Part shown: positions 1 through 6,089 of the stretch, piece by piece
How positions within the stretch are numbered: position 1 is the first letter of the stretch
Layout of the letters: each line of letters starts with the position of its first letter
Assembly (NCBI GenBank): GCA_018381425.1
Contig: JAGZRY010000016.1
Location: 1-15,683 of the forward strand
Source: Haemophilus parainfluenzae
GTDB taxonomy: Bacteria > Pseudomonadota > Gammaproteobacteria > Enterobacterales > Pasteurellaceae
Length of the DNA stretch: 15,683 bases
Reading direction: 5' to 3'
Translations under genes and position numbers: made by a program
Notes under the pieces: model-generated
Seen by the model: the letters and a program-made list of their open reading frames with translations, nothing else
Database searches by the model: none
Told to the model about the DNA's origin: nothing

Positions 1-1
1 A

Positions 2-769
2 GCAACTTCTGCAGCAAGCTCAGCGACTGCCGCTGATAAATCAGCCCAATCAGCTGCAAGCTCAGCGACTGCTGCAGACAAATCAGCCCAATCAGCTGCT
101 AGCACAGCACAGCGTATTGAAGATTCAGGTTTAATTAGCCGAGATGGAAAAACAGCCTTTGCTGCAGATAACTCCAGCAATCGTGATAGTGCTAAAGCAA
201 AAGGCAAGGATGCAACGGCAATGGGATACGGTTCAAATGCAAGTGGTGAAAACACAACAGCTTTAGGAAATAATTCTCAAGCATCCGCGAAGAATGCGAC
301 AGCAATTGGTCAAGGAGCAAAAGCGAAAGCAGAAAATGCAGTTGCAATTGGACAAGGATCTGTAGCGAACGAAAAAGATACTGTATCGGTAGGTAATGAT
401 GGTTCAAATGGTCAACCTATTGTAAACCGCCGTATTACTAACGTTGCAACACCTATTCATAATACAGATGCAGTAAACAAACAGTATGTTGATAACTCAG
501 TAAATTCAGTTCGTAATGAATTGAAACAAACTGATAAGAAACTTCGTGGAGGCATTGCCGGTGCTGTTGCAATGGCTAATATCCCTACTGCAAATCGTGC
601 TGGAGGCACAATGATTGGGCTGGGTGTTGGCAACTTTAAAGGACAAAATGCAATTGCTGTCGGTATTAGTAGATCAAGTGATAATAATCGAATTCACTTC
701 AAGGCTAGCGGCTCTGCAAACAGTGCTGGAGATTACGCCGTTGGTGGTGGAATTGGCTATCAATGGTAA
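2..769 (+). CDS. Trimeric autotransporter adhesin (YadA-like), C-terminal part, 5' truncated
   Basis: The frame is open from the first bases of the window to TAA at 767-769, giving 255 residues with the N-terminus missing. In order it shows a stalk segment of two 14-residue units (SAASSATAADKSAQ, encoded by 8-49 and 50-91). YadA-type head repeats follow at about residues 70-130 (ATAMGYGSNASGEN, TALGNNSQASAKN, TAIGQGAKAKAEN, VAIGQGSVANEKD). The neck is at residues 143-164 (ITNVATPIHNTDAVNKQYVD). The membrane anchor, about 77 residues from KKLRGGIAGAVAMA, ends in the aromatic residue expected for an outer-membrane strand (GGIGYQW). Proteins of this family are surface trimers whose anchors assemble a 12-stranded barrel and which mediate adhesion. 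A stem-loop terminator follows, and the next gene, a DUF2827 protein, is in the same direction. The class is certain; the ligand cannot be told from this fragment. Confidence 0.95.
   Translation, partial: ATSAASSATAADKSAQSAASSATAADKSAQSAASTAQRIEDSGLISRDGKTAFAADNSSNRDSAKAKGKDATAMGYGSNASGENTTALGNNSQASAKNATAIGQGAKAKAENAVAIGQGSVANEKDTVSVGNDGSNGQPIVNRRITNVATPIHNTDAVNKQYVDNSVNSVRNELKQTDKKLRGGIAGAVAMANIPTANRAGGTMIGLGVGNFKGQNAIAVGISRSSDNNRIHFKASGSANSAGDYAVGGGIGYQW
8..103 (+). repeat. 42-bp tandem repeats encoding the adhesin stalk
   Basis: Two units of 42 bp (8-49 and 50-91) and the start of a third (92-103) encode 14-residue alanine/serine-rich units. The copies differ at only a few third-base positions. 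The array probably continues to the left of the window. Such arrays expand and contract by recombination and so change stalk length. Confidence 0.85.
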
Positions 770-790
770 TCTATACTAAATCATAATGAG

Positions 791-820
791 AAAATCACTC
801 AGGGAAACCTGAGTGATTTT
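791..820 (+). terminator. Rho-independent terminator after the adhesin gene
   Basis: A perfect 13-bp inverted repeat (791-803 and 808-820) encloses a GAAA tetraloop. The stem ends in four T's and the next bases are AT-rich. It lies 21 bases after the adhesin stop. The arms begin and end in A/T runs, so it could work in both directions. Confidence 0.9.
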
Positions 821-890
821 ATTGTATATGTCTAATATAAATAATCTTAATATCTTGTAATAGTTGTAGTAAATTAAGGTAGGATATATC

Positions 891-2027
891 ATGAAAAAGT
901 ATAAAATTGGAATCACTTTTAATTTAGAAGGTAATGTTACGGATATCTGGGCAAATGGTGCAAATCAGAATGTCATCCATCTTTGTCACTTATTTCAACA
1001 CTCAGAGCTTATTGATGAAGTGGTTTTAGTTTCCTGGGGGCCTGAAAAACGTACTTCCCCTCCTGAAGGATTCATGCTTAACGAAATGAATCTCAAATTT
1101 GCCTATATCGAAGATGTTATTGAAAGTCTTGATTTACTAATTGAAGGAACTTTGATCATTGAACCACATCAAGTAACTCGCATGCATGAACATGGAGGTA
1201 AAGTGGTTAGCTACAAAATGGGAAATGATTTTATTATGGATATAGAAAATTTCTTATTTGATAAAAAGGCTGGGAGAGTATTTAATGGAACAACATTTGA
1301 TGCGGTATGGATGATCCCACAACATGAAAATACTTGTAAATCTTATTTCTCAATCATGTATCGTTGCCCATCTTATGTTGTCCCTCCCATTTGGTCGCCA
1401 GTCTTTTGTGATCAAGTCATTAAGCGTATTAAAGAACAACATAATTTAGATTTTGGGTATAAACCTAATTCAGATAAAAAGGCAAAGCGTATAGCATCTT
1501 TTGAAGCAAATATTAATGTAGTTAAAAATAGCTTTACACCTATTTTGATTGCAGAACAAGCCTACCGCGAACAGCCAAATAAAATTCAACATGTTTATAT
1601 GTGTAATACCTATGATAAAAAAGATAATCCAACCTTCTTTAACTTTATTGGCCGAACAAATTTGGTCAACGACGGAGTCATGACTGTAGAAGGTCGTTAT
1701 CAAATGCCTGATTTTTTAACACGTTATGTAGATATAGTGTTAAGTCATCAATGGGAAAATGGCTTAAATTATGCTTATAATGATGCATTATACGGAGGAT
1801 ATCCATTTATTCATAACTCAAAACTAATTCCTAAAGGTGTTGGATATTATTATGACCAATTTGATGCTTTTGAAGGTGCAAAAGTATTACTGGATGTAAT
1901 CGATAATCATGATAAACATCATGAAGAATATGTTAAACGTGCAAATGAATATTTAGATTCTCAGCTGCCAACTAATCCAGTTAATATTTATATGTATGAG
2001 AAAGAGCTTAAGCGGCTATTTTCTTAA
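891..2027 (+). CDS. DUF2827 family protein, putative glycosyltransferase-like partner of the adhesin
   Basis: 378 residues. ATG at 891 follows the Shine-Dalgarno-like AAGGTAGGA. It matches my recollection of the DUF2827 family, which has no established biochemical function. There is no signal peptide or membrane span, so it should be cytoplasmic. The C-terminal half has a segment at about residues 285-310 (SHQWENGLNYAYNDALYGGYPFIHNS, broken here as SHQWENGLNYAY / NDALYGGYPFIHNS). It resembles the nucleotide-sugar side of GT-B glycosyltransferases: a conserved Glu, then a small-residue helix with Ala-Leu-Tyr-Gly-Gly-x-Pro. The gene is complete and lies between its own perfect terminator and that of the adhesin gene, in the same direction. 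An adhesin-modification role is inferred from this pairing and fold resemblance. Family assignment is fairly sure, function is not. Confidence 0.8.
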   Translation: MKKYKIGITFNLEGNVTDIWANGANQNVIHLCHLFQHSELIDEVVLVSWGPEKRTSPPEGFMLNEMNLKFAYIEDVIESLDLLIEGTLIIEPHQVTRMHEHGGKVVSYKMGNDFIMDIENFLFDKKAGRVFNGTTFDAVWMIPQHENTCKSYFSIMYRCPSYVVPPIWSPVFCDQVIKRIKEQHNLDFGYKPNSDKKAKRIASFEANINVVKNSFTPILIAEQAYREQPNKIQHVYMCNTYDKKDNPTFFNFIGRTNLVNDGVMTVEGRYQMPDFLTRYVDIVLSHQWENGLNYAYNDALYGGYPFIHNSKLIPKGVGYYYDQFDAFEGAKVLLDVIDNHDKHHEEYVKRANEYLDSQLPTNPVNIYMYEKELKRLFS

Positions 2028-2038
2028 TCTATTTTATG

Positions 2039-2073
2039 AAAATCCTCTTTGAAATTAGATCAAAGAGGATTTT
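2039..2073 (+). terminator. Rho-independent terminator after the DUF2827 gene
   Basis: A perfect 14-bp inverted repeat (2039-2052 and 2060-2073) with a 7-base loop runs directly into a T tract (TTTTTTT at 2070-2076). It starts 12 bases after the stop codon. Confidence 0.93.
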
Positions 2074-2116
2074 TTTATTATTATCCTATTTTATTACTAT
2101 CAAACGTCTACTTTTT

Positions 2117-2151
2117 CTATCCACAGAGCCTGTGGATAACTTTGTGGATTG
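2117..2151. other. DnaA-box-like cluster with inverted repeat
   Basis: TTATCCACA, the consensus DnaA box, is present exactly on the minus strand at 2131-2139. A one-mismatch copy (CTATCCACA) is on the plus strand at 2117-2125, and a two-mismatch copy on the minus strand at 2143-2151. The first two form a 9-bp inverted repeat (TATCCACAG at 2118-2126, CTGTGGATA at 2130-2138) with a 3-base gap. Whether DnaA binds here, and whether it belongs to host or phage, cannot be judged. Confidence 0.4.
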
Positions 2152-2224
2152 TTTTTGTTTAAAATGGTCAACCACTGATGCAGACTGGCTTTGTCTCAAA
2201 TTGTTCATCTATTAGTCATTTGGT

Positions 2225-2242
2225 GATATTTATTTAAATATC
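2225..2242. repeat. AT-rich inverted repeat
   Basis: GATATTTA and TAAATATC are perfect inverted arms with a TT spacer. It could be a protein-binding site in the attachment region, but simple AT-richness could also produce it. Confidence 0.4.
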
Positions 2243-2294
2243 AATATGTTACACAAAGTCCAGCAAAAAAAATAAAATATTTTTAAATTTTGAA

Positions 2295-2334
2295 GTGTTT
2301 AAGACTTGACACGCCTAAGTGTGTGTAAAACTTG
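2295..2334. repeat. Imperfect direct repeat, possible recombinase arm sites
   Basis: GTGTTTAAGACTTG (2295-2308) and GTGTGTAAAACTTG (2321-2334) match at 12 of 14 positions and are 26 bases apart. They lie in the gene-free stretch next to the integrase gene. Confidence 0.4.
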
Positions 2335-2399
2335 GATTTTTAGATGCCATTTTTACGCGCCAAATAAAAACAATGAATTACAAACTAAAATTTTACAAG

Positions 2400-2429
2400 C
2401 GTTCCGAAATAACGGTATACGTTCCGAAA
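2400..2429. repeat. Exact 10-bp direct repeat at the integrase 3' end
   Basis: CGTTCCGAAA occurs at 2400-2409 and again at 2420-2429, exactly 20 bases (about two helical turns) apart. It ends four bases before the integrase stop codon. Repeats of this size and phasing are typical of integrase arm-type sites; this is inference from position and spacing. Confidence 0.45.
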
Positions 2430-2433
2430 CTCC

Positions 2434-3456
2434 CTATTTTGTCGGGCTGATCACCTTGTCTTTTCGGATGTAACGTTTTGTCATCCGCAAAGACGTATGA
2501 CCGAGTTGTTTTCTGGCTTCATCATCGCCCGCAGATAATGATTTATCTGTACCCGCTTTGGCTCGCAAGTCGCGGAATTGGAATTGTTCAAGTTCATTTC
2601 TCAACTCCGGATAAAGCGCAATAGCTTTCCTCTTTACGTCCAAAAAGTTATTTGTCACCAATGCACGGGTCATTGGATTGCCCCAAGTATTAAGGAAAAG
2701 ATAGCCTTCCTTATCTTGTAACCGCCGCTCAACAATTTCTTGTAGCTGCCCGATTATTGCGATGCGTAGTTTCGCACCAGTCTTTTGTTGCGTGATATGT
2801 AAAATTCCGTCATAGATATGGCTGCGGTGGATTTTGACAATATCTACTGGGCGTTGACCGGTCAGATAGGCTATATCCATTAGGTCTTTCATGTCTTGGT
2901 CGCAGAGTTCGTAAACCTTTTGATAAACGTGATCTTCGACGTAAACATCACGCGGTTTCACTTTATGCTTTGCGATACCGTCGCTAGGGCAGGGGAGCTT
3001 TGTATATCCCCATTCGCGCGCCATTGCCCAAATGTGGTGAAATAGAGTAACTTCTCTATTTGCCGAACTTGGTTTATCTTTCCGCCAAGTCAAATACTCC
3101 CGAATATGTTTTGGCTCAATTTGCTCTAAGGTCGGATTGTCGAAAAATTTCTTTAAAAATCCGATTGAGTGCTTATTCCCTATAATTGTTGTTTCCGCCT
3201 TGTTTGGCACAATCTCGTCCATATATCTCGCCACCACCGCATGAAATGTGATAATTTCATTCGGCAAGGAACGATCTAAATTTAACTTAGCGGCTTCCAA
3301 GATTGCTTGATGTTTGTTCGTGCCAAGAGATTTTTCGGATTTGTCGGCGAGCGTGTAGAAATAATAGGTTATGACTTTCCCGCTGGCGCGTTTTCTCCGG
3401 CGGCAAACTAAGTTTTGTGGCAATCCTTGGTTTTCATAGTTTCGTGGTCGTCCCAT
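2434..3456 (-). CDS. int: Phage tyrosine integrase
   Basis: 340 residues starting at ATG 3456, preceded by a strong AGGGGGG ribosome site; the frame is open further upstream, but that part overlaps the DUF4224 gene. The N-terminus (MGRPRNYENQGLPQNLVCRR) resembles the lambda-type arm-binding domain. A SAM-like core-binding domain follows at about residues 70-165, then the catalytic domain. Visible catalytic residues are R202 (LTGQRPVDI), K225 (QQKTGAKL), R298 (FRDLRAK), H320 (LGHTSLRM) and the nucleophile Y329 (MTKRYIRK). The first His of the usual HxxR box is Arg (R295), a substitution tolerated in some phage integrases. It catalyses site-specific insertion and excision of the phage genome. 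It is the last gene of the leftward operon and faces the presumed attachment site. Confidence 0.95.
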   Translation of the reverse strand: MGRPRNYENQGLPQNLVCRRRKRASGKVITYYFYTLADKSEKSLGTNKHQAILEAAKLNLDRSLPNEIITFHAVVARYMDEIVPNKAETTIIGNKHSIGFLKKFFDNPTLEQIEPKHIREYLTWRKDKPSSANREVTLFHHIWAMAREWGYTKLPCPSDGIAKHKVKPRDVYVEDHVYQKVYELCDQDMKDLMDIAYLTGQRPVDIVKIHRSHIYDGILHITQQKTGAKLRIAIIGQLQEIVERRLQDKEGYLFLNTWGNPMTRALVTNNFLDVKRKAIALYPELRNELEQFQFRDLRAKAGTDKSLSAGDDEARKQLGHTSLRMTKRYIRKDKVISPTK

Positions 3457-3466
3457 GATTTCCCCC

Positions 3467-3697
3467 CTATGCGTAAAGAACTTTTGGACTCCAAGTTTCT
3501 TTTTCTGCGCCAGCTTTGTTTGATTTCGTTTTAGTATTAGCATAGTCACGGCGAACGACAGGATAGCCGGCGGCATTTAAAGTAAACTTGATCCCCTGCG
3601 CGTTTAGCTGCTTAATAATTCGCGATTTCTGTTTGCATCCCGTCAGAAATTCAATTTCAGGACGGGATAAAAATTCGTCATAGACATTGATTTCCAT
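3467..3697 (-). CDS. DUF4224 family small phage protein, possible excision partner
   Basis: 76 residues. The ATG at 3697 is preceded by AAGGGA. The motif LSRPEIEFLTGCKQKSRIIKQL followed by GIKFTLNAAGYPVVRR (broken here at the dash: LSRPEIEFLTG - CKQKSRIIKQL) matches my recollection of DUF4224, short proteins next to phage integrases. The fold suggested is a small helix-turn-helix with a basic tail, suited to DNA binding. It ends 10 bases before the integrase start and so is probably translated from the same message. A recombination-directionality (excisionase-like) role is plausible from position but not shown. Confidence 0.7.
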   Translation of the reverse strand: MEINVYDEFLSRPEIEFLTGCKQKSRIIKQLNAQGIKFTLNAAGYPVVRRDYANTKTKSNKAGAEKETWSPKVLYA

Positions 3698-3714
3698 TTT
3701 GTGTTTCCCTTAAA

Positions 3715-3930
3715 TCAACGCGATCTAACAATATCCGGCACTTCAATAACAATAATTTGGTTATCATCCACGCCTTTGTATTTCTTCCAATAATGGACGA
3801 TTTCTAACGCTTGCCCTCTCGTTACGCCTTTATCAGATTCGCTTATTACGTCCCATTCACGGTGAAACCGGCACTCAAGGACAATGTATTTCCGCCCGTC
3901 AATAATTTCAGGTGTTGTATTAAAAAACAT
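3715..3930 (-). CDS. Small phage protein of unknown function (71 aa)
   Basis: 71 residues from ATG 3930 with a very good ribosome site (GAGAGGAG). It is acidic to neutral with short beta-like segments (KYIVLECRFH, NQIIVIEVPDIV) and no membrane span or cysteine pair. Its start overlaps the end of the 52-residue membrane peptide by 11 bases, so the two are probably translationally coupled. I do not recognise a family. Confidence 0.7.
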   Translation of the reverse strand: MFFNTTPEIIDGRKYIVLECRFHREWDVISESDKGVTRGQALEIVHYWKKYKGVDDNQIIVIEVPDIVRSR

Positions 3931-4078
3931 TCTTCGCTCCTCTCTGAATTAGCCAAATTTTTACCTGGAAGAAGAACACATCCTCTCGCAATCTCATGTT
4001 GCTATATCGTTTGAAATGATAGATCAGATAAAACGCAGTTAAATTGAATATTGCCGACCAAAATAAAAAATCGTTCAT
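3920..4078 (-). CDS. 52-residue single-span membrane peptide
   Basis: A short frame from ATG 4078 to TAA 3920-3922. AAGGG lies 6 bases before the ATG. Residues 4-21 are strongly hydrophobic (FLFWSAIFNLTAFYLIYH) and are followed by a basic stretch (FKRYSNMRLR), which predicts one inner-membrane span with the C-terminus in the cytoplasm. It starts 8 bases after the methyltransferase stop and overlaps the next gene by 11 bases, filling an otherwise unexplained gap in a tightly packed operon. No family is recognised. Good ribosome site, coupling and composition support it; its size and the lack of homology limit confidence. Confidence 0.6.
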   Translation of the reverse strand: MNDFLFWSAIFNLTAFYLIYHFKRYSNMRLREDVFFFQVKIWLIQRGAKNVF

Positions 4079-4086
4079 AGTGACCC

Positions 4087-4857
4087 TTAAAATAAAAAAC
4101 GCTCACTGGGAGCGTTGTTGTTTTTGTTTAAAAATTCTTTCGCACTTTTATATATATCCAATATTAGTGGAATGGGAATGTTAGACCTTTCGTTGTAGCT
4201 TTTAGAAAATGTGGCCCAATCTTTACTTGGTTTCGTTTTCTCGGACTTTAGATTGAGATTGATATTACTCTTAAATCTAGTCGGCTTATTTAACGGATAA
4301 CCGTAGTTGTTATAAAAAGTTAAGTTATCAAACGGAATATTAAAGTTCAAAATATCTTTGATATAGTGCCATATCCGGCTTGCGCTCGGATTTTCTATTA
4401 CATAGATTTGAGGCTCATATCTCTTGATAATTTCGATCGTGTTATAAATACACAATTCACCATTTATCCGATTCAAAAACGAACGCTCGTACTTGAACTG
4501 GACGTGTGGTAAATCGTAATCAACACTGTTCCGAATCGTAAATTTGGATAACTCTCTATTGATCGCGCCGGTTTCTTGCTTCCAACTTGCGTTGCCCCCC
4601 CACATAGCACTTGCGACCGACCAACTTTCGCACGGTGGACTAGCAATAATTAAATCGGGACTAGGCAATTTATCAAGAGTATCAAACAGAGTGTTATCCC
4701 CGAACATACGCGAATAGTCGGCAAGATTTAGATTGATAAAGTGGTCATTCTTATTCTCAATATCCATGCCTATCGGGTAAATTTCAATATCCGAGTATTC
4801 TTTCGCTGCTTGCGTATAACATCCATTGCCACTATCGAATAACGCCCAAACAATCAT
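4087..4857 (-). CDS. Phage DNA cytosine-C5 methyltransferase (short, orphan)
   Basis: 256 residues from ATG 4857, chosen because GGAG lies 6 bases upstream; a GTG further out falls in a terminator stem. Motif I is FDSGNG (residues 7-12), binding S-adenosylmethionine. Motif IV is PPCESWS, with the catalytic Cys at 76. Motif VI is ENPSA (155-159). A motif VIII-like YGYPLNKPTRF lies at 185-195, and a motif X-like RSNIP near 224-228. It should transfer a methyl group to cytosine in DNA. It is shorter than restriction-modification C5 enzymes, with little room for a target-recognition domain. No restriction endonuclease gene is adjacent, so protection of phage DNA from host restriction is the likely role. 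The substrate site is unknown. Confidence 0.85.
   Translation of the reverse strand: MIVWALFDSGNGCYTQAAKEYSDIEIYPIGMDIENKNDHFINLNLADYSRMFGDNTLFDTLDKLPSPDLIIASPPCESWSVASAMWGGNASWKQETGAINRELSKFTIRNSVDYDLPHVQFKYERSFLNRINGELCIYNTIEIIKRYEPQIYVIENPSASRIWHYIKDILNFNIPFDNLTFYNNYGYPLNKPTRFKSNINLNLKSEKTKPSKDWATFSKSYNERSNIPIPLILDIYKSAKEFLNKNNNAPSERFLF
4098..4116 (-). terminator. Terminator overlapping the 3' end of the methyltransferase gene
   Basis: AACGCTC (4098-4104) and GAGCGTT (4110-4116) form a 7-bp stem with a 5-base loop. On the minus strand the stem leads into TTTTTTATTTTAA, which also encodes the last residues (RFLF) and the stop. The terminator is thus inside the coding end. Confidence 0.7.
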
Positions 4858-4877
4858 ACTTTCTCCATAAAAACAAA

Positions 4878-4895
4878 ACCGCACAAAAGTGCGGT
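4878..4895 (-). terminator. Uptake-signal terminator upstream of the methyltransferase
   Basis: ACCGCAC (4878-4884) and GTGCGGT (4889-4895) form a 7-bp stem with an AAAA loop. On the minus strand the stem is followed by TTTGTTTTT. The right arm contains the uptake word AAGTGCGGT (4887-4895). It would end transcripts from the DUF551 gene. Confidence 0.75.
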
Positions 4896-4904
4896 AAAAT
4901 TGAT

Positions 4905-4942
4905 TTCGGGAAATTTCCAGAGATTTCCAGTAATTTCCCGAA
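4905..4942. repeat. Inverted repeat with nested direct repeat
   Basis: TTCGGGAAATT (4905-4915) and AATTTCCCGAA (4932-4942) are perfect 11-bp inverted arms. The 16-base loop and adjoining arm contain TTTCCAG twice, 10 bases apart. There is no U-tract, so this is more likely a binding site or RNA structure than a terminator. Confidence 0.55.
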
Positions 4943-4958
4943 TTTTAGTTATCAACTT

Positions 4959-5195
4959 TTATTTGATAGCTGGCGGATGTGGAATTGGTCGCCAGTGAGT
5001 AACCTGTGGCAAGTCAAAACCATAGGTAGAGCCAACAAAACAAAAGCCGTCGTTGCATTTGCCGTCATCAAGCCAAGCTATGTCGAATTGTTTTCGGTCG
5101 CCAATATTCAGCGTTGGCACGAAGATAAGAACATCTTCGCCAACAGGTGGAAGTCTGTCTTCAATCCTGATCCAGCCGTTGTTTTCGTTACTCAT
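4959..5195 (-). CDS. DUF551 family phage protein
   Basis: 78 residues. The ATG at 5195 follows AGGTGA. The pattern WIRIEDRLPPVGEDVLIF near the start and VTHWRPIPHPP at the end is the DUF551 signature as I know it: an N-terminal Trp and Leu-Pro, and a C-terminal THW-P-P. The function is unknown. It is common in leftward arms of lambdoid prophages. It starts 8 bases after the preceding gene and is followed by an inverted repeat and a terminator, so it ends a transcription unit. Confidence 0.8.
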   Translation of the reverse strand: MSNENNGWIRIEDRLPPVGEDVLIFVPTLNIGDRKQFDIAWLDDGKCNDGFCFVGSTYGFDLPQVTHWRPIPHPPAIK

Positions 5196-5203
5196 ACTTT
5201 CAC

Positions 5204-5689
5204 CTACGCGTAAGACGTTAAAAGTAATTCAGGTTCACCGCGAAAGAATTTCACAGCTAGGTCTTTCAGTGACATTTGATAAATTCTTCCATTTTCGTCA
5301 TCTCGGACATCTCTTGGTTTAGTGATCTCGTCATCAACCAATCTGCCATAAAGACCTTGTTTAATAATATCTTCGTCAATGCCGTCACGAAATTGAGCGT
5401 TTACAATATGTTCGAGAGAATAACCGCAATAAATTTCGGTTTGTTCTTCGATCCAATAGAACTTGAGCTGGTTTACCGCTTGATCAATTACGGCATCAAG
5501 CCCGACCCGAATATTATCGTGATAAAAACAATCATCTAAGATTAATCCGCCGCCAAGGGTAATTTCAAATCCCTTTTCCAGTCCGTCTTGTACGATATAT
5601 GGACGACGGTTTTGGATAAAATCAAGTCTTGATCTGTCTTTTAGCAAGTCTTCGTATTCTACTTTGCTGATTGTTACTGTTTCAGTCAT
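5204..5689 (-). CDS. Phage protein of unknown function (161 aa)
   Basis: 161 residues from ATG 5689. The start is chosen because GGGGTGA, in the last codons of the preceding gene, is well placed for this ATG; a GTG three codons earlier is possible. It is acidic, with an N-terminal helix (SKVEYEDLLKDRSRLDFIQ) followed by mixed alpha/beta sequence. It has no membrane span and no catalytic motif that I can name. The preceding stop is one base away from the start, so translation is probably coupled. Confidence 0.75.
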   Translation of the reverse strand: MTETVTISKVEYEDLLKDRSRLDFIQNRRPYIVQDGLEKGFEITLGGGLILDDCFYHDNIRVGLDAVIDQAVNQLKFYWIEEQTEIYCGYSLEHIVNAQFRDGIDEDIIKQGLYGRLVDDEITKPRDVRDDENGRIYQMSLKDLAVKFFRGEPELLLTSYA

Positions 5690-5690
5690 T

Positions 5691-6032
5691 TTATTCACCC
5701 CGTGATTTGTCTTTATATTGCATATCCGCTGGGAGATTGATTACATTTAACAGCGAACCTTGTTCATTTGCGTCTCTGTGTGCAATCAGCCATTCTTTAA
5801 AATCTGACAGTTCCGGCTCGCAATTACCGACTATCTTGTTTACATCATCCCTGTGTGTAACCGATTCGATCATTCGATCTCTTAATTCGCTATCAAACAA
5901 CGCCCAATGCGCTTTCGTAAACATGACTAATTTAGGCGGTGTGTGATAGCCAATCGTATTATCGAAATAGTCGTAAAACATCTGCCGAAACATCGATACT
6001 GGAATATTTATATTCAGTTTTACTTCGTTCAT
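5691..6032 (-). CDS. Phage protein of unknown function (113 aa)
   Basis: 113 residues from ATG 6032, preceded by AAGGAAG. An in-frame GTG further upstream lies in the uptake-signal terminator and is not a credible start. The N-terminus (MNEVKLNINIPVSMFRQMFYDYFDN) suggests a short strand followed by a helix. No known domain is recognised. It is the first gene after the terminator of the DUF2303 gene and is coupled to the 161-residue gene downstream. Confidence 0.75.
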   Translation of the reverse strand: MNEVKLNINIPVSMFRQMFYDYFDNTIGYHTPPKLVMFTKAHWALFDSELRDRMIESVTHRDDVNKIVGNCEPELSDFKEWLIAHRDANEQGSLLNVINLPADMQYKDKSRGE

Positions 6033-6052
6033 AACAACTTCCTTTCTGGAAA

Positions 6053-6083
6053 AAGACCGCACTTTGATTTAAAGTGCGGTCTT
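6053..6083 (-). terminator. Terminator made of two opposed uptake signals
   Basis: A perfect 13-bp stem (6053-6065 and 6071-6083) with loop GATTT. It contains the uptake word on each strand (ACCGCACTT at 6056-6064, AAGTGCGGT at 6072-6080). On the minus strand it runs into TTTTT, so it ends transcription of the DUF2303 gene. Paired uptake signals are a common terminator form in Haemophilus. Confidence 0.9.
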
Positions 6084-6089
6084 ATTTAT

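Larger units (their letters stand above)
2028..2433. other. Gene-free prophage/host junction, presumed attachment-site region
   Basis: There is no supportable gene here apart from the terminator at its left edge. The stretch is AT-rich and holds, in order, the DnaA-box-like cluster, an 8-bp inverted repeat (GATATTTA at 2225-2232, TAAATATC at 2235-2242), an imperfect direct repeat (2295-2308 and 2321-2334), and an exact direct repeat beside the integrase stop. An integrase gene reading toward a region of short repeats is the usual layout of a phage attachment site. The exact crossover cannot be placed because the right-hand att copy lies outside the window. I see no tRNA gene here. Confidence 0.5.

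Noticed and set aside
192..407. Minus-strand leucine/serine-rich frame opposite the adhesin head repeats
   Set aside because: It is the complement of the Ala/Gly-rich repeat region, has no ribosome site, and the plus strand is clearly coding.
2117..2151. Replication origin
   Set aside because: Only one perfect DnaA box is present, with no run of 13-mers or initiator gene nearby.
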